From positions 1 through 64,000 of the forward strand of contig NZ_VTFS01000004.1 of the NCBI RefSeq assembly GCF_009671245.1: 64,000 nt of DNA, in the 5' to 3' direction. Positions 25,595 to 33,336 of the stretch are shown here, one piece after another. This stretch comes from Marinicella rhabdoformis. Lineage in GTDB: Bacteria > Pseudomonadota > Gammaproteobacteria > Xanthomonadales > Marinicellaceae. The first letter of the stretch is position 1; the number at the start of each line of letters is the position of its first letter. The position numbers were made by a program, and so were the translations under genes. Under the pieces are notes generated by a model. That model had not been told where the DNA came from. It did not search any database and saw only the letters and a list, made by a program, of their open reading frames with translations.

Positions 25595-26618
25595 AACCTT
25601 AATCAGCTTTTGGATGATTGGCTGGCTTCAAGGCGCATCCGCACAAATGCCACCAGCATTGGTCACTGTGGCTCCTGTAGAAAGCCAACAAATGGCTCCT
25701 TTGCGCAAAATTGCCGCTTATTCAAAAGCCAAATACATTACCACGATAAAGGCTGAAACATCTGGTCGAGTGATTGAACTGGCTTCAATTGGTGAACAAG
25801 TTGAAACAGGTGAATCATTGGGGTTGATTGCTGATGAGACCTATGCCCTGCGTATTACTGAACTGAAAAATGCCATCACTTCTGAACAAGCCAATTTAGA
25901 TTTTTTAGAATCTGAGTCGAAAAGACTACAAAGTTTATCGGCCAAAAACCTGACATCACAATCGGCATTGGATAAAAACAAATCTGACTTACTCACTTCA
26001 AAAGCAAAGTTGGCACAGGCGCAATCACGATTAGCCCAACTGCAAGACAGCATCAGTAAACTGAACCCCAAAGCACCTTTCAATGCTTTTGTGACTGAAC
26101 AGTTTGCTCAGCCCGGCCAATACATTGACCAAGGCCAAAATTTCTTACGCATCATGTCTAGAGATCAAACTGAAATTATTGCTCATTTGCCGGTCAAGTT
26201 TAAACAACTCATACAAGGCGGAAAAATATGGCAATACCAAAATCAATCCGGTCAAATATTTGAGGCCAAAGTGACTGGCTATGTTCCTGCAGCCACGTCA
26301 AACAGTCGCCAGATGCAAGTCCATTTATCCGACCTCAGTGATCAGTTGATCCCTGGAGAAGCCATCACACTACTGGTGCCAGAAACCGAACCAAAAACAG
26401 TCATTGCGGTACACAGGGACGCATTGGTCTACCGCAGACAAGGGGCATCAGTATTTATTATAAAAGACAATACAGCACACAAAATAGATGTCGAAACTGG
26501 GCTAGCTCAAGGCCATTATATTCAAATCAATGGAAACATTAAACCGGGTGATTCAGTGGTTATTCGGGGCAATGAGCGCCTCAGGGACCAACAAAGCGTT
26601 GAACTGGGCAACAATTAA
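25575..26618 (+). CDS. Periplasmic membrane-fusion (adaptor) protein of the RND pump
   Basis: The 347-residue HlyD/AcrA-type protein has a signal peptide ending G-A-S-A (about residue 23) and no lipobox. A lipoyl-like half motif (TTIKAETSGRVIEL, about 57-70) precedes a long coiled-coil hairpin (about 95-160), the second lipoyl half (KAPFNAFVTEQFAQPGQYI) and beta domains. It bridges the pump to an outer membrane channel. It overlaps the pump gene by 20 nt and comes after it; the usual order has the adaptor first. Confidence 0.85.
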   Translation: MKPLLFKTLISFWMIGWLQGASAQMPPALVTVAPVESQQMAPLRKIAAYSKAKYITTIKAETSGRVIELASIGEQVETGESLGLIADETYALRITELKNAITSEQANLDFLESESKRLQSLSAKNLTSQSALDKNKSDLLTSKAKLAQAQSRLAQLQDSISKLNPKAPFNAFVTEQFAQPGQYIDQGQNFLRIMSRDQTEIIAHLPVKFKQLIQGGKIWQYQNQSGQIFEAKVTGYVPAATSNSRQMQVHLSDLSDQLIPGEAITLLVPETEPKTVIAVHRDALVYRRQGASVFIIKDNTAHKIDVETGLAQGHYIQINGNIKPGDSVVIRGNERLRDQQSVELGNN

Positions 26619-26624
26619 TCACCT

Positions 26625-26655
26625 GAAAAAAAGGTCAGTTAGTTTTAACTGACCT
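26625..26655 (-). terminator. Intrinsic terminator of oxyR, stem reaching into the coding region
   Basis: On the minus strand AGGTCAGTTA and TAACTGACCT form a 10-bp stem with a 4-nt loop, followed by T7. The oxyR stop codon (26645-26647) lies in the loop/stem, so the last codons are part of the terminator. Confidence 0.8.
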
Positions 26656-27550
26656 GACAAGCTTCTTTTATCAGCTCACCTAACTGTTTAAATTCTTCTG
26701 CGCGTGTACTGGATTGACGCCATGCCAATCCAATGTCTCTACTGGCCGCAAAGGGTAATTTTTTTACTGACAATCCTGATTGTTTTATCAATGGAGATTG
26801 CAAAGCCATCTCAGGCACAAAACTGATACCCAGATCTTGTTTCACCAACTCAACCAATGTCAACAAACTGCTGCTGGCCAGCTGGCTGACTTTATCAATA
26901 TGTTTGATATGACATGCGCTCAATGCGTGGTCTCTTAAACAATGTCCATCTTCAAGTAATAAAACACTTCCATCTGCCACCTGCTCTAAATCGAATGGCT
27001 TGTGATTTAACCACTGACTTTTTTCCGAAGAAATCAAACAAAAGTCATCTTGCCACAAAAAATGCGTCTGAACCGATCGCATTTCATATGGTAAAGCCAA
27101 CAAAATAACATCCAATTGCCCTTGCATGAGTTGTTGGTATATTTGCTCTGATTGCCCTTCGTGAATGTCCAAGTCTAAATCTGGTTGCTTTTTTTGCAAT
27201 AGAGGTAATAACGCACCCAAAACAAATGGGCTGATGGTGGGAATAATACCCATAGACAGGTTTCCACTCAATGGCTTCAGTTGCCCTTTGGCAATGTCCA
27301 ACATGTGGTTCATTTCGCGCATGACTTGTTGCGCCTGTTGGTTGATTTCTCTGCCCAGGTTGGTCACAGTGACTTGTTTATTGGTTCGGTCAACCAACTG
27401 TCCTCCCAATGCATTTTCTAAATCTTTTATTGCCACACTGAATGCCGATTGAGATACAAAACAACTGTCAGCAGCTTTACCAAAGTGATTGTGCTCAACC
27501 AGTGCCAAAAAATAGATCAGTTGTTTTATGGTTGGGTAATGCTGATTCAA
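26645..27550 (-). CDS. oxyR: OxyR, peroxide-sensing LysR-type regulator
   Basis: The 301-residue protein has an N-terminal winged helix-turn-helix (about 8-66, HFGKAADSCFVSQSAFSVAI) and a LysR effector domain. The peroxide switch is present: C204 and C213 in GHCLRDHALSAC, nine residues apart as Cys199/Cys208 in E. coli OxyR. The oxidised form activates catalase, peroxiredoxin and iron-protection genes. The start overlaps the pepN stop by 4 nt, so oxyR is likely translated from the pepN message; no separate divergent target lies next to it. Confidence 0.93.
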   Translation of the reverse strand: MNQHYPTIKQLIYFLALVEHNHFGKAADSCFVSQSAFSVAIKDLENALGGQLVDRTNKQVTVTNLGREINQQAQQVMREMNHMLDIAKGQLKPLSGNLSMGIIPTISPFVLGALLPLLQKKQPDLDLDIHEGQSEQIYQQLMQGQLDVILLALPYEMRSVQTHFLWQDDFCLISSEKSQWLNHKPFDLEQVADGSVLLLEDGHCLRDHALSACHIKHIDKVSQLASSSLLTLVELVKQDLGISFVPEMALQSPLIKQSGLSVKKLPFAASRDIGLAWRQSSTRAEEFKQLGELIKEACQVS

Positions 27551-30168
27551 TTTTTTAACGCCTTTTCAACAATTTCATACACATTCGCAGATAAATTGGC
27601 CTTTGTATGAATGCCTTTTAATGCCGTCAACATGGCCATTTGGGTATCTGGTTTAAATTGCTTGTAATCATTAAACAAGCTGACCATTCGAGCGGCCACC
27701 TGTGGATTGAGTTCATCTAGCGCCATTACATTATCAGCTAAAAATTGATAACCACTGCCATCTTCGGCATGAAATTGTGTGATATTAGCAGCACAAAAAG
27801 CGCCAATTAAACTGCGCACCGCATTGGGGTTTTTCATACTGAAACATTCATGGTTCATCAAGGATTCAATATTTTCCAATACGCCATCGTGTGGAACCGT
27901 TGCTTGAATTGAGAGCCACTTATTTATCATCAATGCATTGTATTTCCAATTGTCGTAATAATCTGCTAACAGTTGTTCGTGGCCATCAACTTGATGATGG
28001 ACTAGCAGTGTTAAAGCAGTAATTTTATCGGTGTAATTATTTGACTGATGGTATTGCTCAAAGCACAGCTGCTGCATTTCCTTTTGATCGGTATGCATCA
28101 AAAACCACAGGCATCGGTTTTTTAAACTGCGTCTGGCAACCTGCTCAGGCGTCACTTGGTAAGGGCCATCTTGAAAGTTTTGGTTGTAAACTGATAAAAA
28201 CTCTAGCTGTAGGGCATTTACTAAATGACTCACAACCCACTCTTTTGCTTGATGTAACTGAGCCACATCTACACCTTCCATATCAACCATCAAACCTTTT
28301 AATGCCGGTAAAGTGATGGCTTCTGCCACCAAAGCCGGATCACTTCCATCATCTAATAAAACATGCCTAAAAGCATCTAACAAATAGTCTGGGAACGTAT
28401 ATTCAACACCATTTTGTACCGCTTGGTAACGAGACATAATCACTTCACGCTGCATCAATTGTGACGCATCCCAACGATTGAAATCATCGTTGTCGAATTT
28501 CATCAGGAACGACAGGTCTTTGGTGTCGATTTCTTGCTTGACTTTGACAGGCGCAGAAAATCCTCGAAAAAGCGAAACCACAGGCAATGTGCTGATGTTA
28601 TCAAACACAAACTGTTGCGTTGCCTCTGTTATTTCTAACACAATTTGTGTATCGCCTCTTTTATTTAATGATAACGGCAGCCCATCTTTCCCAAATAATG
28701 CTGTTTTCATAGGAATGTGCATGGGTTGCCAGCTTTCTCCTTGAAAACTGGCTGGGGCTGATTGCTTGGTCGTGATGATAAATTGTGCTTTTTGCTCATC
28801 AAATTGGTAATCAACCGCAACAACCGGCGTGCCATTTTGTGAATACCATAATTCAAATTGAGACAAATCGATGTTGTTGGCATCTGCCATTGCTAGCCTG
28901 AAATCATTGCAACTGACTGCCATTCCATCATGTCGCTCAAAATAGAGTTTCATTCCTTTTTGAAATCCGACCTCACCCAGCAAAGTGTGGTACATCCGAA
29001 CCACTTCAGAGCCTTTTTCATAGACAGTTAACGTATAGAAATTATTAATTTCAATGAATGAATCTGGCCGGACTGAATGTGACATTGGACCGGCATCTTC
29101 AGCAAACTGTGCACTGCGTAAATAACGAACATCTTCTATCCTTTTCACAGCTCGTGACTGTAGATCAGAAGTAAACTCTTGATCCCTAAAAACAGTCAGT
29201 CCTTCTTTTAAGCTGAGTTGAAACCAGTCTTTACAAGTGACTCGATTACCTGTCCAGTTATGAAAATATTCATGCCCAATAACCGCTTCCACACCGATGA
29301 AATCATGATCTGTGGCTGTATCTGACTTAGCCAAAACATATTTTGAATTAAATATATTCAAGCCTTTGTTTTCCATCGCCCCCATATTGAAATCATCTGT
29401 GGCAACAATATTGTATTGATCAAGGTCATAAGCCAAACCAAACCTTGTTTCATCCCATTGCATGGAATTGATGAGCGATTTCATCGCAAAATCACAAGCA
29501 TCAATATTGGCTGCTTCAGTATAAACCCTGAGTTGCACATCACGCCCCTCCATTGTCCGGTAATGGTCTTCAACAAACGCCAAATCCCCAGCCACCAAAG
29601 CAAATAGGTAACTGGGTTTTGGATGGGGGTCTTGCCATTTTGCATAATGCTTCCCGCCTGACAGCTGCCCTTCCAGTAGCGCATTTCCATTAGACAAAAG
29701 TACAGGGTACTTATTTCGATCAGCCACAATCGTCACTGTAAAAGGGGCGAGCACGTCAGGTCTATCGAGGTAGTAAGTGATTTTCCTGAACCCTTCTGCT
29801 TCACATTGCGTCAGAAAAAAAGCGCCCGACTGATACAATCCTTCGAGTGCCGTATTTTTATGGGGGTATATTTTGACTTCTGTTTGAAGTAAAAAATTAT
29901 CTGGTAAATCAAACAAATGCAAATGCGTGTCATCGACTGAATATTCGTCATTGTTCAAAACTTTGTCATTCAGTTTGATGCTGTTGAGTTCTAAATCAAT
30001 ACCGTTTAAGGACAATTTATTGTCAGCACCTGATCTGATTTTGAAATTTATTCTGGATTTGACCAAGGTATGGTCGGGGGCAATCAAAAATGCCAAGTCG
30101 ACATTTTCAATCCAATAATTAGGTTGTTGATAATCTTTTCTATAATGTGTGGTTTTTGTTATAGTCAT
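27547..30168 (-). CDS. pepN: Aminopeptidase N (M1 family)
   Basis: The 873-residue cytosolic zinc exopeptidase has the substrate-binding GAMEN motif and the zinc motif HEYFHNWTGN starting at about His299, with the third ligand in LKEGLTVFRDQEF. Length and motifs match E. coli PepN rather than eukaryotic M1 enzymes. It removes N-terminal residues in peptide breakdown. It starts 60 nt after tatC on the same strand and is translationally coupled to oxyR downstream. Confidence 0.95.
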   Translation of the reverse strand: MTITKTTHYRKDYQQPNYWIENVDLAFLIAPDHTLVKSRINFKIRSGADNKLSLNGIDLELNSIKLNDKVLNNDEYSVDDTHLHLFDLPDNFLLQTEVKIYPHKNTALEGLYQSGAFFLTQCEAEGFRKITYYLDRPDVLAPFTVTIVADRNKYPVLLSNGNALLEGQLSGGKHYAKWQDPHPKPSYLFALVAGDLAFVEDHYRTMEGRDVQLRVYTEAANIDACDFAMKSLINSMQWDETRFGLAYDLDQYNIVATDDFNMGAMENKGLNIFNSKYVLAKSDTATDHDFIGVEAVIGHEYFHNWTGNRVTCKDWFQLSLKEGLTVFRDQEFTSDLQSRAVKRIEDVRYLRSAQFAEDAGPMSHSVRPDSFIEINNFYTLTVYEKGSEVVRMYHTLLGEVGFQKGMKLYFERHDGMAVSCNDFRLAMADANNIDLSQFELWYSQNGTPVVAVDYQFDEQKAQFIITTKQSAPASFQGESWQPMHIPMKTALFGKDGLPLSLNKRGDTQIVLEITEATQQFVFDNISTLPVVSLFRGFSAPVKVKQEIDTKDLSFLMKFDNDDFNRWDASQLMQREVIMSRYQAVQNGVEYTFPDYLLDAFRHVLLDDGSDPALVAEAITLPALKGLMVDMEGVDVAQLHQAKEWVVSHLVNALQLEFLSVYNQNFQDGPYQVTPEQVARRSLKNRCLWFLMHTDQKEMQQLCFEQYHQSNNYTDKITALTLLVHHQVDGHEQLLADYYDNWKYNALMINKWLSIQATVPHDGVLENIESLMNHECFSMKNPNAVRSLIGAFCAANITQFHAEDGSGYQFLADNVMALDELNPQVAARMVSLFNDYKQFKPDTQMAMLTALKGIHTKANLSANVYEIVEKALKN

Positions 30169-30228
30169 TAAAGTATCTGGTTATATCCGATACTTGATTG
30201 TAAACCATGGTATGGCCGGAACAAAAGC

Positions 30229-30972
30229 CTAAGCCCCGTCATTCTTCCTTTTTTTCTTTAAAGACCTGCCCATCAATAACCCACACTCAAACAACAACCA
30301 CATAGGCAATGCCAAAAGTGTTTGCGAAGCAGGATCTGGAGGCGTTAGCAACATGGCAATGACAAACAAGGCTATCACCACATATGGCCTAGAGTCTGCC
30401 AACTTTTCTGCAGTCGTTACACCTAAAACAATCAAAATCACCACGGCAACAGGTATTTCAAAAGCCAAACCAAATGCAAAAAATAATCGAACAACAATAT
30501 CTAAATATGAATTGATATCTGGCATGTATGTCACACCTTCTGGTGCGATATTCGGCAAGAAATCAAACAGTATTGGAAATACCACAAAAAAAGCGAAACC
30601 ACACCCAGCATAAAACAAGAAAACACTCGAGAATAATATTGGGCGAGTGATTCGAATTTCACTCTTATACAAACCTGGTGCAACGAAAGCCCACATTTGA
30701 TAAATAATCACAGGCATAGAAATAATGACTGCTAATATAATTACCATTTTGAATGGCGTTAAAAATGGTGACAGAACACCTGTTGCAATCATCTCTCTGC
30801 CTTGAGATAAATTATTCAATACAGGCTGTGCGATGAGTGTATAAATTTCACCCGCAAATGGAAACATCACAACAACAAGTATCAACACACAAAACACACC
30901 CCTTAGTAATCGGGTACGTAATTCAATCAGGTGAGACACCAAGCTTTGCTCTTGGTCAGGTTGTTTCGTCAT
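30229..30972 (-). CDS. tatC: Sec-independent protein translocase TatC
   Basis: The 247-residue polytopic protein with six membrane segments is the receptor for twin-arginine signals in the inner membrane. Recognisable blocks: SHLIELRTRLLR at the N-terminus, the cytosolic F-A-P-G-L-Y-K-S-E loop and the LLTPPDPASQ segment. The tail is basic. The start overlaps tatB by 4 nt. Confidence 0.95.
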   Translation of the reverse strand: MTKQPDQEQSLVSHLIELRTRLLRGVFCVLILVVVMFPFAGEIYTLIAQPVLNNLSQGREMIATGVLSPFLTPFKMVIILAVIISMPVIIYQMWAFVAPGLYKSEIRITRPILFSSVFLFYAGCGFAFFVVFPILFDFLPNIAPEGVTYMPDINSYLDIVVRLFFAFGLAFEIPVAVVILIVLGVTTAEKLADSRPYVVIALFVIAMLLTPPDPASQTLLALPMWLLFECGLLMGRSLKKKRKNDGA

Positions 30973-31298
30973 GATTTGTTATCAAGCGATTCTGCATTTT
31001 CATCTTCAAATTCGTCACTGGCAGCTTGACTAGGCTCAAAAGCATCAGAAACATCTTTGTCCAGTTCTTGCTTCAACAACTCAGCTTCTTTTTTCATTGC
31101 ATTATCTTTCAGTTGTGCTTTCACGGCTTCGATTTCCAGTTCTTGCTCAACTTCTGCTTTCACTTGTAAAAATGAACGCCTCATTTTCCCCAGATACAAA
31201 CCAATTTTTCTGGCCACTATTGGCAGTCGCTCAGGTCCAACCACTAACAGCATCACAACAAAAACCACCAGCAGTTCACTGAAACCTACATCAAACAT
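30969..31298 (-). CDS. tatB: Sec-independent protein translocase TatB
   Basis: The 109-residue protein has one membrane helix (about 6-21, FSELLVVFVVMLLVVGPERLP with the TatB glutamate and G-P-E-R-L-P hinge), an amphipathic helix and a long acidic helical tail. It works with TatC in substrate recognition. It lies 6 nt after tatA and overlaps tatC. Confidence 0.93.
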   Translation of the reverse strand: MFDVGFSELLVVFVVMLLVVGPERLPIVARKIGLYLGKMRRSFLQVKAEVEQELEIEAVKAQLKDNAMKKEAELLKQELDKDVSDAFEPSQAASDEFEDENAESLDNKS

Positions 31299-31304
31299 AA
31301 ATGG

Positions 31305-31523
31305 TTACTTCGATTCTTCTTTTTCGGCGTTGTTGTGAGCTTCTTTTTGAGCTTGTTGCTCATCAGACAATTCTTTGGCTTCTTCATCTTCTTCCATTCC
31401 CTTTTTAAATCCTTTAACCGCACTGCCTAAATCGCTGCCAATATTCCTGATTTTTTTTGTACCAAAAACCAATGCAACAATAATTAAAATGACTAACAGC
31501 TGATAACCACTGATTCCGCCCAT
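31305..31523 (-). CDS. tatA: Sec-independent protein translocase TatA
   Basis: The 72-residue pore-forming subunit has a short membrane helix (about 6-21), the F-G-T-K-K hinge, an amphipathic helix ([16 protein letters not shown]) and an acidic tail. AGGAT lies before the ATG. It is the first gene of tatABC. A TATAAT at 31552-31557 (minus strand) is a possible -10, but no -35 is evident. Confidence 0.93.
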   Translation of the reverse strand: MGGISGYQLLVILIIVALVFGTKKIRNIGSDLGSAVKGFKKGMEEDEEAKELSDEQQAQKEAHNNAEKEESK

Positions 31524-31601
31524 AACAACATCCTATGATTCTAAAAAGCTTATTATAACGGTTTATGACTTAAAAAAGGGTGAAGATGAATTGGAATCAA
31601 T

Positions 31602-32492
31602 TCAATCTTTCTTGATTTGTCTTGAAGCCACAGACAGCGTAGCCAGCAACAGTGCCAACATTGCCCACCATTGATTGCCTGGAATAGGCTGTGGTGCAGG
31701 GCCAGCAATTTGACAACCGCCAGGAGGCGCAATCGCTAATGATTCTATGCCAACCAATGTTTCTGCAACCCAATCTGCTGCGCCGGATTGTGTGTTAATT
31801 TTAAATATTCGACTAGGAAATGGGTTCAAAGGGTCAGACAGACGTAAATTAATCACCATCCACAGCTGACCTTGGTCATCAAATGCCAGTCCTGAACCTG
31901 CTAAACTGATGTTTCCGCCCAAGTCTCCCATGTTACCGACAACAGTGGCATTGGCACTCTCTTTATCAATTCGATACAGGTTGAAATCATTAGAGGCTAC
32001 TGCATACAATTCTTCGCCCCATGCAGCGACTGAAGTGAAATTATGGCCTGTGTTACCAATCAAAGTGGCTTTGCCAGAAGTGGGGTTAACTTGGAGTAAA
32101 TTATTGGTGTGCTTAACCACCATATACATATTTGAGTCACATGCAAAGGTCATACCAAAATCGTAACTTTCTGGCACGGCTCCAAAACCCAAGTTTTGAT
32201 TGGCATTACCCACTGCGAAAGCATCTGCATGTGTTGTTTCAATTTGAACCAAAGTTTTGGTATTGTCATCAGCGCCATACAACTTGCCGGATGCTGACAT
32301 AGCCAAACCTTCAACTGCAATATATGGATCAGGCAACTTGCCTTTGCTGACATACTCACCTGTTTCTAAATTAATCTCTACCAAATGATCTGGCATATCA
32401 AAATTGTCATCAGCCACAGAAAATGCGGTCACAGCACCCACTGAAGTGGATGCAGTCATTAAAAACAATAATGAGATGGACAAGCTTTTCAT
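31602..32492 (-). CDS. Secreted beta-propeller-like protein with a C-terminal sorting tail
   Basis: With the start at 32492 the protein has 296 residues and a clean signal peptide (MKSLSISLLFLMTASTSVGA). A longer reading from 32564 would put 24 extra residues before it. The middle repeats short strands of the type LxxIDxxTGxATLIG, as in NHL or six-bladed propellers. The end is PIPGNQWWAMLALLLATLSV then RQIKKD: a proline, one membrane segment and basic residues, much like IPTL-CTERM sorting signals. It is probably processed or held at the envelope. Function unknown. Confidence 0.6.
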   Translation of the reverse strand: MKSLSISLLFLMTASTSVGAVTAFSVADDNFDMPDHLVEINLETGEYVSKGKLPDPYIAVEGLAMSASGKLYGADDNTKTLVQIETTHADAFAVGNANQNLGFGAVPESYDFGMTFACDSNMYMVVKHTNNLLQVNPTSGKATLIGNTGHNFTSVAAWGEELYAVASNDFNLYRIDKESANATVVGNMGDLGGNISLAGSGLAFDDQGQLWMVINLRLSDPLNPFPSRIFKINTQSGAADWVAETLVGIESLAIAPPGGCQIAGPAPQPIPGNQWWAMLALLLATLSVASRQIKKD

Positions 32493-32570
32493 GATTAACT
32501 GGCAGTATTTAAGCAATTTTATTAGTATCTTGCCGATATTAGCAAAGAACACACAACATAACAACTAACT

Positions 32571-32600
32571 TTTTGTTACCTTTTGTTGACTTTTGTGTAC
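32571..32600. repeat. Three tandem 10-bp units in the leader/promoter region
   Basis: TTTTGTTACC, TTTTGTTGAC and TTTTGTGTAC follow each other without gaps, 79-108 nt upstream of the start at 32492. On the minus strand each reads G-x-x-x-ACAAAA. The 10-bp period matches the helical turn, so they could be phased protein sites or cause bending. Confidence 0.5.
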
Positions 32601-32610
32601 CACTGGTAAA

Positions 32611-33189
32611 TTACATCACATCTGGTAACAGTTGGTTAGCGACATATTGAACATAGTTCTGTATGTTTTCATTGTCTTTAAGCTTGCCATGTAATGTTTT
32701 GGCCATGTGCAAATACCCTACATAAACTGAATAAGCCAATAAAGATTGCTGCTTGGCATCGGTTTCATTCATACCCGTTTCTTGATAAGCTTTCTGTAAG
32801 TAATTAAGCCGTTCAAGCGTCACTTCCTTCAACACCTTTGCCACAAATCCATGTTGCCTGTCAGCCAACAACGTTGCATACACTAAGTGACTTTGAGAGG
32901 GCTCTGCACTCAGAAAAAACCAAGCCTTCAACCTATCATGAGGACTGTCTAAAGAAAAAATTCTGTCCTTTATGAGCAACTGGTCATCATTACGCCAGCG
33001 CTTCAATGCCGATTGAATCAAATCTTTGCGGTTACTGAAGTGCCAATAAAAGCTGCCCTTAGTCACCCCCAAAGCCTTGGCCAGCGGCTCTACCGCAACA
33101 GCCCCCACACCTTGGTGAGCGATGACATCGAGTGTAGCCAGCTCCCAATCTTCTGGGTTTAATGACTTTTTTTTGTTGTTATTTTTCAT
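32611..33189 (-). CDS. TetR-family regulator, probable repressor of fadE
   Basis: The 192-residue protein has an N-terminal three-helix DNA-binding domain (about 15-60) with the TetR signature VEPLAKALGVTKGSFYWHFSNRKDLI. The C-terminal ligand domain has no close family that I recognise. It is divergent from the acyl-CoA dehydrogenase gene, and two matching palindromes lie in the shared gap, so acyl-CoA- or fatty-acid-responsive repression of fadE is the likely job (inference). No terminator is evident after it. Confidence 0.85.
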   Translation of the reverse strand: MKNNNKKKSLNPEDWELATLDVIAHQGVGAVAVEPLAKALGVTKGSFYWHFSNRKDLIQSALKRWRNDDQLLIKDRIFSLDSPHDRLKAWFFLSAEPSQSHLVYATLLADRQHGFVAKVLKEVTLERLNYLQKAYQETGMNETDAKQQSLLAYSVYVGYLHMAKTLHGKLKDNENIQNYVQYVANQLLPDVM

Positions 33190-33260
33190 AAATGGCCAAG
33201 CTGTTTCGTCCCTTTATCATAATCACATACCAACGCAGGTCAACTGAAAATTCTATTTTC

Positions 33261-33275
33261 CATACGCATGCGTAT
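33261..33275. promoter_or_regulatory. Candidate TetR operator 1 (palindrome)
   Basis: ATACGCATGCGTAT (33262-33275) is a perfect 14-bp palindrome and touches the -35 element of the fadE promoter. With the base before it, it fits CATAC-N6-GTAT, the same pattern as at 33298-33313. Confidence 0.5.
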
Positions 33276-33303
33276 TGACATTCGATATTTTTTATACCAT
33301 ACT
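33275..33303 (+). promoter_or_regulatory. fadE promoter
   Basis: TTGACA (33275-33280), 17 nt and CATACT (33298-33303). The -35 is perfect and the -10 has four of six consensus bases. The start codon at 33337 lies about 27 nt beyond the expected transcription start. Both elements are overlapped by palindromes that suit repression by the divergent TetR protein. Confidence 0.55.
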
Positions 33304-33313
33304 GTGCCGTATG
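33298..33313. promoter_or_regulatory. Candidate TetR operator 2
   Basis: CATAC-TGTGCC-GTATG is an inverted repeat with 5-bp arms that covers the -10 element. Its arms equal those of the palindrome 37 bp upstream. Confidence 0.45.
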
Positions 33314-33336
33314 TTATTAATTCACAGGACTACGTT

